Assembly: GCA_965262395.1 (NCBI GenBank)
Contig: OZ253531.1
Span: forward strand, 1,623,070 to 1,687,069
Reading direction: 5' to 3'
From: CBDHFF01 sp965262395
GTDB taxonomy: Bacteria > Pseudomonadota > Alphaproteobacteria > Rickettsiales > Anaplasmataceae
DNA: 64,000 nucleotides
The notes beneath the pieces are model-generated. The model was not told the origin of the DNA. It did not search any database and saw only the letters and a list, made by a program, of their open reading frames with translations. A program made the translations under genes and the position numbers. Positions 9,303 to 17,878 of the stretch are shown piece by piece (positions within the stretch are counted from its first letter, which is position 1; each line of letters begins with the position of its first letter).

Positions 9303-10373
9303 ATGGTTGACAAAAATAATCCATGGGGCAACGATAGCGACAACAATCGTGGTTTTAGTGGGGATTCATTCAAGAATTTTGGTGATATTTTTAAAAAACA
9401 ATCTAAATTTAGTAATGACAACATGCCTGGGCAGATGCCTAGCAAGAAGTTAATTGTCTTTCTAATATTAATCGCAGCTGGAATATGGTTATTTTCTGGG
9501 TTTTATGTTGTTAATCCAGAAGAACAAGGAATAGAGTTATTATTCGGAAAATATACCACAGAAACTGGCCCAGGATTAAATTACAACCTACCCTCACCTA
9601 TAGGAAGGTCAATCAAGCTAAAAACTGCTACAGTAAACAAAGAACTAATTGGCTATAATCCTGCAAATGATGGCTATAATCGTAGCAGCAAGCCTGAATT
9701 TTTAATGTTAACTGGTGATGAAAATATAGTAGATACCAATTTTGAAGTGCAATGGCGAATCAAAAATCCTAAGGATTATTTATTTAATGTGCATGAAAGA
9801 TTTCAAGGATCGACTGTAAAAGATGCCGCTGAAAGCGCCATGCGTGAGATCATAGGAAAGAACAGTATCAATTATGCCATGAAAGGTGAAGGAAGAACTC
9901 AGATTGCTTTAGAAACAACTAAATTGATACAAGAAATATTGAATAGCTACAACATGGGTGTTGAGATTCTTTCTATACAAATGAAAAATCTTGATCCGCC
10001 ACTGAAGGTAATAAACTCCTTTAGAGATGTGCAAAGTGCCAGAGCCGACAAAGAGAGAGAGATAAACCAAGCCCAAGCATATAACAATGACGTTATACCT
10101 AAGGCACGTGGTAAAGCGGTAAACATCATACAAGAAGCAGAGGCATATAAACAAGAAGTTATAAATAACTCTAAGGGTAAAGCTGATAGGTTTTCATCAA
10201 TTTTGGGTGAATATAAAAAGAATAAAGAGATTACCAGAAGTAGAATGTATTTAGAAACTATGGAACATATATTTTCTAGTGTTGATAAGGTAATATTGGA
10301 TAAAGATATAGCAAAAGGGGCAATACCATATCTCCCTCTAACAAAAGATTTACATCATGGAGGTAAGAAGTGA
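9303..10373 (+). CDS. hflK: HflK, SPFH-domain regulator of FtsH
   Basis: HflK and HflC form a membrane complex around the FtsH protease and limit its degradation of membrane proteins. The protein has a Gly/Asn/Asp-rich cytoplasmic head, one membrane helix at about residues 50-70 (LIVFLILIAAGIWLFSGFYV), then an SPFH/band-7 domain beginning VVNPEEQGIELLFGKY. A long helical region follows (about 240-330) with many Glu/Lys/Ala residues. The start is ATG 9303. The last codons overlap the GTG start of hflC by four bases. Confidence 0.95.
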   Translation: MVDKNNPWGNDSDNNRGFSGDSFKNFGDIFKKQSKFSNDNMPGQMPSKKLIVFLILIAAGIWLFSGFYVVNPEEQGIELLFGKYTTETGPGLNYNLPSPIGRSIKLKTATVNKELIGYNPANDGYNRSSKPEFLMLTGDENIVDTNFEVQWRIKNPKDYLFNVHERFQGSTVKDAAESAMREIIGKNSINYAMKGEGRTQIALETTKLIQEILNSYNMGVEILSIQMKNLDPPLKVINSFRDVQSARADKEREINQAQAYNNDVIPKARGKAVNIIQEAEAYKQEVINNSKGKADRFSSILGEYKKNKEITRSRMYLETMEHIFSSVDKVILDKDIAKGAIPYLPLTKDLHHGGKK

Positions 10374-11239
10374 AATTGATAGGCGTACTATTTGGTGTCA
10401 TTGTAATAGTTGCATTGAATTCTCTTTTTATCGTTGACGAAACTAAACAGGCCTTTCTGGTTCAGTTTGGTAAGGTTGTAAGCGATAAACCCGCTGAACC
10501 TGGTATACATACCAAAATTCCATTTGTACAAAATGTCATTTATTTAGATAAAAGAATATTAAATATTAGTTCAGATTCCAAAGAAATAATTGCCGGTGAT
10601 CAGAAGAGATTGATCGTGGATTCTTATACTAAATATAGAATTGTTGATCCATTCAAGTTTTATCAAAGCGTTAGAGATGAAGCCAATTTTGATAACAAAA
10701 TAAAACCAATCATAGAGGCCAGTTTGCGTCAGAACATAGGATACGTGAACTTGAATAGCCTATTAAATGAGAAAAGAAGTGAGATAATGGACGCCATTCA
10801 AACCTCCGCCTCGAGACAATCACAAGAATTTGGTATAGAAATTATTGATGTAAGGATTAAAAAAACAGACTTGCCAGAAGAAAATAGTGCTGCAATATTC
10901 TTAAGAATGCAAACGGATAGGGAAAAAGAGGCAAGAGAAATAAGAGCAGAAGGCTTAGAAGAGGCAAAGAAAATCAAATCAGTTGCAGATAAAGAAAGCA
11001 GAGTTTTGCTCTCAGAAGCAAAGGAAAGATCACAAATTTTACAAGGTCAAGGTGACGCAGGGGCCATTCAAATATTCAATGAATCTATCGCTCAAGATAA
11101 AGATTTTTATGAATTTTATAAATCAATGGATGCCTACAAGAGTGCTATCAAAGGAGATAATACGAAATTATTTATATCCCATGATAATGATTTCTTAAAA
11201 TACTTGCATAAGAAGAGATCGGCAGATTATGAAAAATAA
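10370..11239 (+). CDS. hflC: HflC, SPFH-domain regulator of FtsH
   Basis: This is the partner of HflK. It has a short N-terminal membrane helix (VLFGVIVIVALNSLFIVDET), then a band-7 domain with QAFLVQFGKVV and KIPFVQNVIYLDKR. The helical stretch has TDREKEAREIRAEG and a C-terminal region ending near residue 289. The GTG start at 10370 has GGAGG about seven bases upstream and overlaps the hflK stop, so translation is coupled. The 3' end overlaps the next small gene by 11 bp. Confidence 0.95.
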   Translation: MKLIGVLFGVIVIVALNSLFIVDETKQAFLVQFGKVVSDKPAEPGIHTKIPFVQNVIYLDKRILNISSDSKEIIAGDQKRLIVDSYTKYRIVDPFKFYQSVRDEANFDNKIKPIIEASLRQNIGYVNLNSLLNEKRSEIMDAIQTSASRQSQEFGIEIIDVRIKKTDLPEENSAAIFLRMQTDREKEAREIRAEGLEEAKKIKSVADKESRVLLSEAKERSQILQGQGDAGAIQIFNESIAQDKDFYEFYKSMDAYKSAIKGDNTKLFISHDNDFLKYLHKKRSADYEK

Positions 11240-11663
11240 GCGCTACATATTATATTACATAATTCCAATTCTTTTTGTATGTGGTATTTATCTTGTTAGT
11301 CCTAATTGCACTACAATTAAAGAGCTGTTCAGTGTAAACAAGAGCACTTCATCAGAATATGATAGCACGATACAACATTATGATGATTCTTATTCTCATG
11401 AAGAGTTTAATATAGCAAATTCAGATAATAGATATGATAAAGTAGCTACCTCTGAAAGGAGGGCTAATACCTCCACTGATAACCATAATAAAGATATTGT
11501 TGCTAGAAAAAAATACAATCTCCGTAAGGCTGTACAAAATAACAAGCATCTTAAAAACAAGAATTTTGGGCGTGTGTCTTTGCAATCTTTAAAAAACAAG
11601 CTGCGTTCTCATATTTTATCTAGTAGTAGTGAGAGTAAAAAAACAAGAAATACAATTATGTAA
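11229..11663 (+). CDS. Unknown single-pass membrane protein in the hflKC-degP operon
   Basis: I do not recognise this 144-residue protein. A hydrophobic segment at about residues 6-24 (ILYYIIPILFVCGIYLVSP) is followed by a Ser/Asn/Lys/Arg-rich tail with no evident fold. It overlaps hflC by 11 bp and ends 30 bp before degP, so it is almost certainly co-transcribed with them. The context suggests a role at the membrane near the FtsH-HflKC complex or the periplasmic protease, but nothing in the sequence shows a mechanism. Confidence 0.65.
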   Translation: MKNKRYILYYIIPILFVCGIYLVSPNCTTIKELFSVNKSTSSEYDSTIQHYDDSYSHEEFNIANSDNRYDKVATSERRANTSTDNHNKDIVARKKYNLRKAVQNNKHLKNKNFGRVSLQSLKNKLRSHILSSSSESKKTRNTIM

Positions 11664-11693
11664 TCAAGAAGATTAAAATTAGGAGAATTAGCT

Positions 11694-13118
11694 ATGTACA
11701 AAAAGTTTTTTAATTTATTTTATGTGATAGCCATAGTTCTGGCATTGGGAATAGATGCTCACCTTTCTTACAGTGCGGCAGCAGAACCAATGTGTTCTTG
11801 CGAAGGGTCATTCAGTAATTTAGTGGAAAGAGTGAAACCTGCCACTGTATCAATAAAAGCAACACTAAATTCAAAAAAAGATACTGCACGTCCTTCTATA
11901 TTTGATGACTTTCCTGAGGAATTTCGTAGGTTTCTTCCGGAAACAAGGCCTCCTTTGCTTTCTGGATCAGGATGCATAGTAGATAAAAAAGGAATTATTA
12001 TTACCAATAGTCATGTGATTGAGAAAGCTGAAGATATTATGGTAAAGCTTGATGATGGCAGTGAATATGTAGCAAAAGTTCTGGGGAGTGATCAAAAAAC
12101 AGATCTAGCTGTACTTAAAATAGATGCAGAAGATCGAGAATTTCCCTATGCAGAATTAGGTGATTCTGATGCAGTTAAAGTTGGAGATAGAGTGATAGCA
12201 ATAGGAAATGCATTTGATTTTGTGAATTCTGTAACAAGCGGCATAATATCAGCAAAATCCAGAAGCCTACAGCTCAATAGATTGCCCGATTTCATTCAAA
12301 CAGACGCCCCAATAAACAAGGGGAATTCTGGCGGACCGTTATTCAATATGAGTGGAGAAATCATTGGAATAAACACCTCAATATGCTCACCTTCAGGAGG
12401 TAGTGTTGGTATAGGATTTGCGATACCTTCCAATTTAGTGTTATCTATCTTTGATCAACTTAAAGATGGCAAAGAAATTAAACGAGGTTGGTTGGGAGTA
12501 ATTATACAACCAGTAACCAATGATATTGCCGAGTCGCTCGGTCTCAGTAAAGCCTCAGGTGCGCTGGTAACGAATATTTCTGATAACAGCCCTGCAAAAA
12601 AAGCTAATATACAAGTTGGAGATATTATCACTCATTTTAATGATAAAGAGATTTCTGATATAAATATGTTATCTAGATCAGTTGCAAATGCCTCTATAGG
12701 TACGAATTCTTCTGTGATGATTTTCAGGAATGGTCAAGAAAAAAGAATAAATGTTATTGTAGAAGAAGTTGATGAAGATAGCTTCAAAGTTGAGGCTATT
12801 GCAGATAATAGTTTTAGATTCTCAGGAATGGTGGTTTCAGAACATCCAGTTAATAAAAATATAGTAATAAAAAGCGTGCCCAAAGCATGGCAAAATAGGC
12901 AGCAATACCCTAAAGTTGGTGATTCTATAATGGAGATCAAATTTATTGGGGTAACTTACAAAGTTGATTCAATAAAGAGCTTAAAGAATGCAATTGATAA
13001 ACTTAAAGCATCAATTAAAGGCACCAAACCTATTACTATAACACTTGGAACAATGACTCCTGCTATGCAGAACATAATGCAGTATGTGACAGTAAGGTTG
13101 CATGCTGGCAAGGAATAG
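11694..13118 (+). CDS. degP: Periplasmic serine protease DegP/HtrA
   Basis: This is a protease and chaperone for misfolded envelope proteins. A signal peptide covers residues ~1-30 (ending SYSAAA). The trypsin-like domain has the triad His107 (TNSHVIE), Asp137 (QKTDLAVLK) and Ser212 (NKGNSGGPLF). Two PDZ-like regions follow: the first starts RGWLGVIIQP near 265, the second is diverged (about 375-470). Length 474 matches the family. AGGAG lies 8 bases before the ATG. It closes the hflK-hflC-orf-degP operon, the order seen in Rickettsiales. Confidence 0.96.
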   Translation: MYKKFFNLFYVIAIVLALGIDAHLSYSAAAEPMCSCEGSFSNLVERVKPATVSIKATLNSKKDTARPSIFDDFPEEFRRFLPETRPPLLSGSGCIVDKKGIIITNSHVIEKAEDIMVKLDDGSEYVAKVLGSDQKTDLAVLKIDAEDREFPYAELGDSDAVKVGDRVIAIGNAFDFVNSVTSGIISAKSRSLQLNRLPDFIQTDAPINKGNSGGPLFNMSGEIIGINTSICSPSGGSVGIGFAIPSNLVLSIFDQLKDGKEIKRGWLGVIIQPVTNDIAESLGLSKASGALVTNISDNSPAKKANIQVGDIITHFNDKEISDINMLSRSVANASIGTNSSVMIFRNGQEKRINVIVEEVDEDSFKVEAIADNSFRFSGMVVSEHPVNKNIVIKSVPKAWQNRQQYPKVGDSIMEIKFIGVTYKVDSIKSLKNAIDKLKASIKGTKPITITLGTMTPAMQNIMQYVTVRLHAGKE

Positions 13119-13139
13119 TTAAGTAGGGTTTATTATTTG

Positions 13140-13168
13140 TTTACAAAGAATCTTATTAGTATTATAAT
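13140..13168 (+). promoter_or_regulatory. Promoter for icd
   Basis: A TTTACA -35 box, 17-bp spacer and a perfect TATAAT -10 box lie between degP and icd. The -10 box ends 36 bp before the chosen ATG at 13205. This also argues against the upstream in-frame ATG at 13178, which would leave almost no leader. Confidence 0.7.
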
Positions 13169-13204
13169 GAGCCAGATTTGGTTCATTATAAATATAATCT
13201 CTTT

Positions 13205-14416
13205 ATGACAAAGATAGATGTAAAAAATTCTCTAGTGGAGTTGGATGGCGATGAAATGACTCGAGTGATTTGGAAACAAATCAAAGATGAACTCATCCTA
13301 CCTTATCTAAATGTTAACCTGAAATACTTTGATTTAGGCTTGGAAAATCGTGATAAGACTGATGACGCAGTAACGATTGAAGCAGCAAATGCGATTAAAA
13401 CACATGGAGTTGGGGTAAAATGCGCCACGATAACTCCAGATGAAGGAAGAATGGATGAATTTAAACTCAAGAGGAAATATAAATCACCAAATGGGACTAT
13501 TCGTAATATATTAAATGGCACAATATTCCGTAAGCCAATAATTTGTGAAAATATACCTTGCTATGTACGCACCTGGAAAAAGCCTATAATAGTAGGAAGG
13601 CACTCCTTTGGAGATCAATACAAGGCAACAGACATTAGAACTAAGGGTCCAGGGACTCTAAAACTAATATATGAACCAAAAAATGGCAAAGCAGAAGAAT
13701 ATGCAGTCTATGATTTCAAAGGAGATGGAATCGCCATGGGCATGTATAATACCGATGAATCGATCACAGGATTTGCCCATGCTTGCTTCAAACAGGGGTT
13801 ATCTAATCAATACCCTGTTTACTTGTCCACTAAAGATACCATAATGCAGGTATATGATGGAAGATTCAGAGATATATTCCAGGAAATTTATAACTCATCA
13901 TATAAAGATCTTTTTGAAAAAGAAGGGATATTCTTCGAACATAGACTGATCGATGATATGGTAGCCTATACTATAAAATCTGAAGGTGGATTTGTATGGG
14001 CTTGTAAAAATTATGATGGGGATGTACAATCTGATATCATAGCACAGGGATTCGGATCGCTAGGATTAATGACCTCAGTTCTACTTACTCCTGGGGGCGA
14101 TGTAGTGGAAACTGAAGCAGCTCATGGCACTGTTACCCGTCATTACAGACAATATCAGAAAGGTGAATCAACATCTACTAATCCAACAGCATCGATATTT
14201 GCCTGGACACAGGGCTTGAAATACAGAGGAAAATTTGATAAAACTCCTGATGTTGTACGATTTGCAGAATCATTGGAAAGTGCTTGTCAAAAAACTATTG
14301 AGGAAGGATTAATGACCAAGGATTTAGCTATTTTAGTTAACCCCAACACGAATTCTTGGTTAATGACTGGTGAATTTATAGCAGCGATTAAGAAAAAATT
14401 AGAATCGCTACTGTAA
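13205..14416 (+). CDS. icd: NADP-dependent isocitrate dehydrogenase (eukaryote-like type)
   Basis: This TCA-cycle enzyme converts isocitrate to 2-oxoglutarate with NADP. The sequence belongs to the eukaryote-like ~400-residue subfamily common in Alphaproteobacteria. It has VELDGDEMTRVIW near the start, the substrate-binding SPNGTIRNILNGTIFR and CYVRTW segments, and the metal-binding region with LIDDMVAY and YDGDVQSD. The NADP-binding region has ETEAAHGTVTRHYR. I choose ATG 13205 over the in-frame ATG 13178 because homologs start close to MTKI and because of the promoter position. Confidence 0.95.
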   Translation: MTKIDVKNSLVELDGDEMTRVIWKQIKDELILPYLNVNLKYFDLGLENRDKTDDAVTIEAANAIKTHGVGVKCATITPDEGRMDEFKLKRKYKSPNGTIRNILNGTIFRKPIICENIPCYVRTWKKPIIVGRHSFGDQYKATDIRTKGPGTLKLIYEPKNGKAEEYAVYDFKGDGIAMGMYNTDESITGFAHACFKQGLSNQYPVYLSTKDTIMQVYDGRFRDIFQEIYNSSYKDLFEKEGIFFEHRLIDDMVAYTIKSEGGFVWACKNYDGDVQSDIIAQGFGSLGLMTSVLLTPGGDVVETEAAHGTVTRHYRQYQKGESTSTNPTASIFAWTQGLKYRGKFDKTPDVVRFAESLESACQKTIEEGLMTKDLAILVNPNTNSWLMTGEFIAAIKKKLESLL

Positions 14417-14431
14417 TTTTTACTATTTTTA

Positions 14432-14523
14432 GGAGAGGTGGCCGAGTGGCTGAAGGCGGCAGCCTGCTAAGCTGTTATACTTTTGAATGAGTATCGGGGG
14501 TTCGAATCCCCCTCTCTCCGCCA
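14432..14523 (+). tRNA. tRNA-Ser (anticodon GCT)
   Basis: This 92-nt class II tRNA starts GGAGAGGTGGCCGAGTGG and ends with an encoded CCA. The anticodon loop CTGCTAA gives GCT. A long variable arm (around GTTATACTTTTGAATGAGTA) and the T-arm GGGGGTTCGAATCCCCC are clear. The degraded integrase gene begins 240 bp downstream and points away from it, so this tRNA is the probable original integration site. Confidence 0.95.
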
Positions 14524-14583
14524 CTTTAAGATCCAATCTAACCCAAGATTCATTCAAAAAGCCTGAGATACTAGCTATTGTTA

Positions 14584-14680
14584 GTTTATTTGCAGAAGAA
14601 AAGCATTAAAATAGGCTGTTTGTGGTTTATTTGCAGAAGAAAAACATTAAAATAGGCTGTTTGTGGTTTATTGTTTATTG
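14584..14680. repeat. 41-bp tandem repeat, two copies plus a partial
   Basis: The unit starts GTTTATTTGCAGAAGAAAA and repeats with a 41-bp period at 14584 and 14625; a partial third copy starts at 14666. It lies between tRNA-Ser and the integrase remnant. Confidence 0.85.
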
Positions 14681-14762
14681 TTTGATGTTGTCCATTAAAT
14701 ACCTATGTAATCCAACAAAATAGGAGGTATTTTTGGGGATATTAATCTTATAGTACCCCAAA

Positions 14763-15784
14763 ATGCCTCTCACAGATAATTTTTGTAAAAATGCAGTGGC
14801 TGGGAAAAACAAAAAACATTCTGATTCAGGAGGATTGTATTTACAAATTACAATCAATGGTTGAAAATGTAGATTTAATAACAAAGAGATCTTTTATTTA
14901 CTGAAGCTCTAAACACAGAGCCTGAAACATTCGGACAGATAATTTTTGTAAAAATGCAGAGCAGCTGAAAAAAGTAAAAAAATTACTTTTAACAGCATAA
15001 AGAAGAAGGAGAATTAGCTAAAAATTTCAATATAGGCAACTTATTCTCAAAAAATTTCTATTGAATGGCGTAATAAAAAGCAATCAGTATGGTTTAATAA
15101 GTATGACAAATCTATGTTGTTGTGTTTAGAGAGAAATCTTTTTGACTTATAGGTAATTTATCGATAAATAAAATCAAGATCATGATGCTACTATTGTTAT
15201 TAAAAAAGACAACCACTCCATTTTGCAACAATAATTTTACAAGTCTGTGGGCAAATTTTTAGATATGCCATAACATTAAAAAAATTGAAAATACGATATC
15301 ATGATCAATTTGAAATACATACTAATCTCATATAAACCATGAAACTATAACTACTTAAAGGAATATTAGTTGCCGAAGCTCTTCAATGAATTAACTAAAT
15401 ATGACGATCATATTATAACTGTGCCGGCCATAAAACTCACGATAAACAGCTCATTCGTAACACATAAAATCGCGCAGTAGAATGGAATAAATTTAATTTT
15501 GAGAGAAATTAGTGACATATTTTAGCTAAGCTAATGAAGGTGTTTCAGAAGTATGTTCTACTACTTTTTGGTGAAATTTTAGAAATTCTAGCAGAGATAA
15601 AAACTTACAGTGATAATAATAAATATCTATCCTTCATGCTAGTAATAATAATGAATTTATGAATGAAAATACGATGTTATATGCATTATATTGACCTACT
15701 ATGCACGGATTTCGAGCCACTGCATCAACGCTATTAAATGAACAAGATTTCAAGGCAGATGTCATTGAAAATGTAAGAAAATAA
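14763..15784 (+). pseudogene. Degraded tyrosine recombinase (phage/island integrase)
   Basis: Translation in pieces recovers a P4/DUF4102-type integrase from end to end. The ATG at 14763 begins PLTDNFCKNAVAGKNKKH, then SDSGGLYLQITING. A core-binding stretch reads EWRNKKQSVWFNKYDKSML with CLERNLFDL near 15070-15150. A later piece reads LPKLFNELTKYDDHIITVPA (about 15370-15430), and the catalytic C-terminus reads MHGFRATASTLLNEQDFKAD (about 15700-15770) with the HGFRAT box. Internal stops and frame changes separate the pieces, so it is inactive. Its place next to tRNA-Ser fits an old integrated island. Confidence 0.85.
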
Positions 15785-16143
15785 CATCCATTCATGCCAG
15801 AAACATGCTAAATACTTGCCAAAACAAGACAAAATTAACTCCTGGTGGAGCCAGTTTTTACGTGGATTTAACAAAAAATATGATGGATGGTAGTGCGCTA
15901 TGTTGTAGCTTTATGAGGGTCAATATTCTAATTGATTTCTTACAAATGACAGTTAGATTATACCATAATCAGTATATAAAATGATGATTAATTATGTATA
16001 AATTAGGAAAATATAAGGCTATCACAGTTCATGCAAAGTCAAAACACACATATAAATAGCTCTGGAAAGATAAGCTGGGTAAACTACCTTATTTTAACTT
16101 TTATTCCATGATTAATTGCCAAACAGATCATTTCAACGATCCA

Positions 16144-16192
16144 CGGCTGTAGTTTTTAACTGCTAAAACGGCTGTAGTGTTTAACTGCTAAA
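16144..16192. repeat. 25-bp tandem repeat, two copies
   Basis: The unit CGGCTGTAGTTTTTAACTGC plus AAAA-type tail occurs twice with a 25-bp period, directly before the 83-bp array. Confidence 0.8.
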
Positions 16193-16436
16193 CCTCCGAT
16201 TCAAGACGCGCCTTTGTCGGCTCAATCTCAGCACTAATAAAACAAATCAACCACGTGAGATAAACATGAAATAAACCTCCGATTCAAGACGCGCCTTTGT
16301 CGGCTCAATCTCAGCACTAATAAAACAAATCAACCACGTGAGATAAACATGAAATAAACCTCCGATTCAAGACGCGCCTTTGTCGGCTCAATCTCAGCAC
16401 TAATAAAACAAATCAACCACGTGAGATAAACATGAT
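16190..16436. repeat. 83-bp tandem repeat, three copies
   Basis: Three virtually identical 83-bp copies start AAACCTCCGATTCAAGACGC and end near CACGTGAGATAAACATGA. The copies show essentially no divergence, so the expansion is recent or maintained. The unit has a higher GC content than the DNA around it. Confidence 0.95.
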
Positions 16437-17538
16437 TTTATTTAACTCAGAGAATATTCATTGTAGAAATATTTCTACTTCCGGTTTGCATTGATCCATA
16501 AAATTATCTAACATAAGTTAGATTAGATCTTTTTTTGTCTATTGCATGTATTCCAATTAAAATATTAAAGATTTTTTAATTTCCTAGAATAAACTCATAT
16601 ATTGAGTTTTAATCTCATTTAATTTTTTTTCTTTTTAAGCAGTAATTTATGCTTCATATTTCAAGCAATTGTTTTAAATATTTAAGATCATTTTTCTTAG
16701 AAATAGACTGTATTCCTTCTTCATTTTTGATTTATTTGTATTATCTTTCATGAGTGTTGATATTATTGTTATCTCATACACTGTACGGTGCAGGAGTATT
16801 ATACATAACTAATTATTATGATTTTCAGGATATTAATCATCATTATTTAATCAATAATTGAAGTATTTCAACGATATTACTAATAATAATATAATGTATA
16901 AAGCTTCACAAATTTTTATATCTGATGTTTTAAAAGTATGTAATAACATGAGTGTTATAAGAGGTTTCAGTATTATAAGTAACTGTAAACTGAAATAGAT
17001 CAGTATTAAATACGATCTATTATACTAGATTTAAAATGTAGCGAATAACTACATAATTTGATGAAATCAATAAATAAATATTATTGGCTGATCATATTGT
17101 ATATGAATATTAAATTGTTTTTTTATTAGACAGAAGATAGTTGGTAGAGAGTCTTTTTCAGAAATTATAAAATGATTAATATTTGTGAGGATTCGGTAAA
17201 ATCATCTTTTCATACATTATAATTGATATAATTAATGCACCTAGTCTGGTTTATCAACCTTGTATACGTCAATCTTTTTATACTGTAATAAGTTTCATGA
17301 TATCTAGTAAATCTCTATATAATCCAAGAAACTTTTGAATATAAATCGGCTCATGTTTTCGAGCTATAGAAGAAATATTTACACGATGAATATAATTCAA
17401 CGATCTGTATCAAAAGATATATCTCCCAGAAGAAACATAAATTTCAAAGTATTAATATTGTAAATTCTATAGAAAAGAAAGATTTCAGTTTAGCCGTGTC
17501 TTTGAAGAAGGTCTCAGGCTGAGAAAAGGACTAATCAC

Positions 17539-17779
17539 AGTTAAAATCTAGGAGAATTATAGTTAAAATCTAGGAGAATTATAGTTAAGATCTAGGGGAA
17601 TACAGTTAAAATCTAGGAGAATTACAGTTAAGATTTAGGGGAATTATAGTTAAAATCTAGGGGAATTACAGTTAAAATCTAGGAGAATTATAGTTAAGAT
17701 TTAGGGGAATTACAGTTAAAATCTAGGGGAATTACAGTTAAGATTTAGGGGAATTATAGTTAAGATTTAGGGGAATTAT
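17539..17779. repeat. 22-bp tandem repeat, 11 copies
   Basis: Eleven copies of a 22-bp unit of the form AGTTAARATYTAGGRGAATT plus two bases stand head to tail (one copy is 21 bp), ending 100 bp before the large gene at 17879. Variation is limited to four positions (A/G, C/T, A/G, T/C). Every unit contains AGGAGAA or AGGGGAA, which resembles a Shine-Dalgarno sequence. There are no spacers, so this is not a CRISPR array. Confidence 0.95.
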
Positions 17780-17811
17780 AGTTAACGATTTAACCTTTAT
17801 TCTATGATTGG

Positions 17812-17840
17812 TTGCAAAATAGAACAATTAACAGTATAAT
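17812..17840 (+). promoter_or_regulatory. Promoter for the large repeat-protein gene
   Basis: TTGCAA, a 17-bp spacer and TATAAT lie 38 bp before the GTG start at 17879. The 22-bp repeat array ends 32 bp upstream of the -35 box, so the array sits where regulators or upstream elements would act. Confidence 0.6.
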
Positions 17841-17878
17841 ATTAGACAATAATGATCTAATTGATATGAGGGAAAATA

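Larger units (their letters stand above)
15785..17538. other. Non-coding, decayed accessory DNA
   Basis: Apart from the two repeat arrays at 16144-16436 I see no coding frame of useful length. Stop codons are frequent in all frames and the DNA is very AT-rich between 16440 and 17520. It probably represents degraded cargo of the element that carried the integrase. Confidence 0.5.

Noticed and set aside
14524..17538. Second copy of the tRNA-Ser 3' end as the far attachment site
   Set aside because: I looked for a repeat of the T-arm and acceptor sequence and did not see one in the window, so island limits cannot be fixed.
17539..17779. CRISPR array
   Set aside because: The 22-bp units are directly adjacent with no spacers, and no cas gene is in the window.
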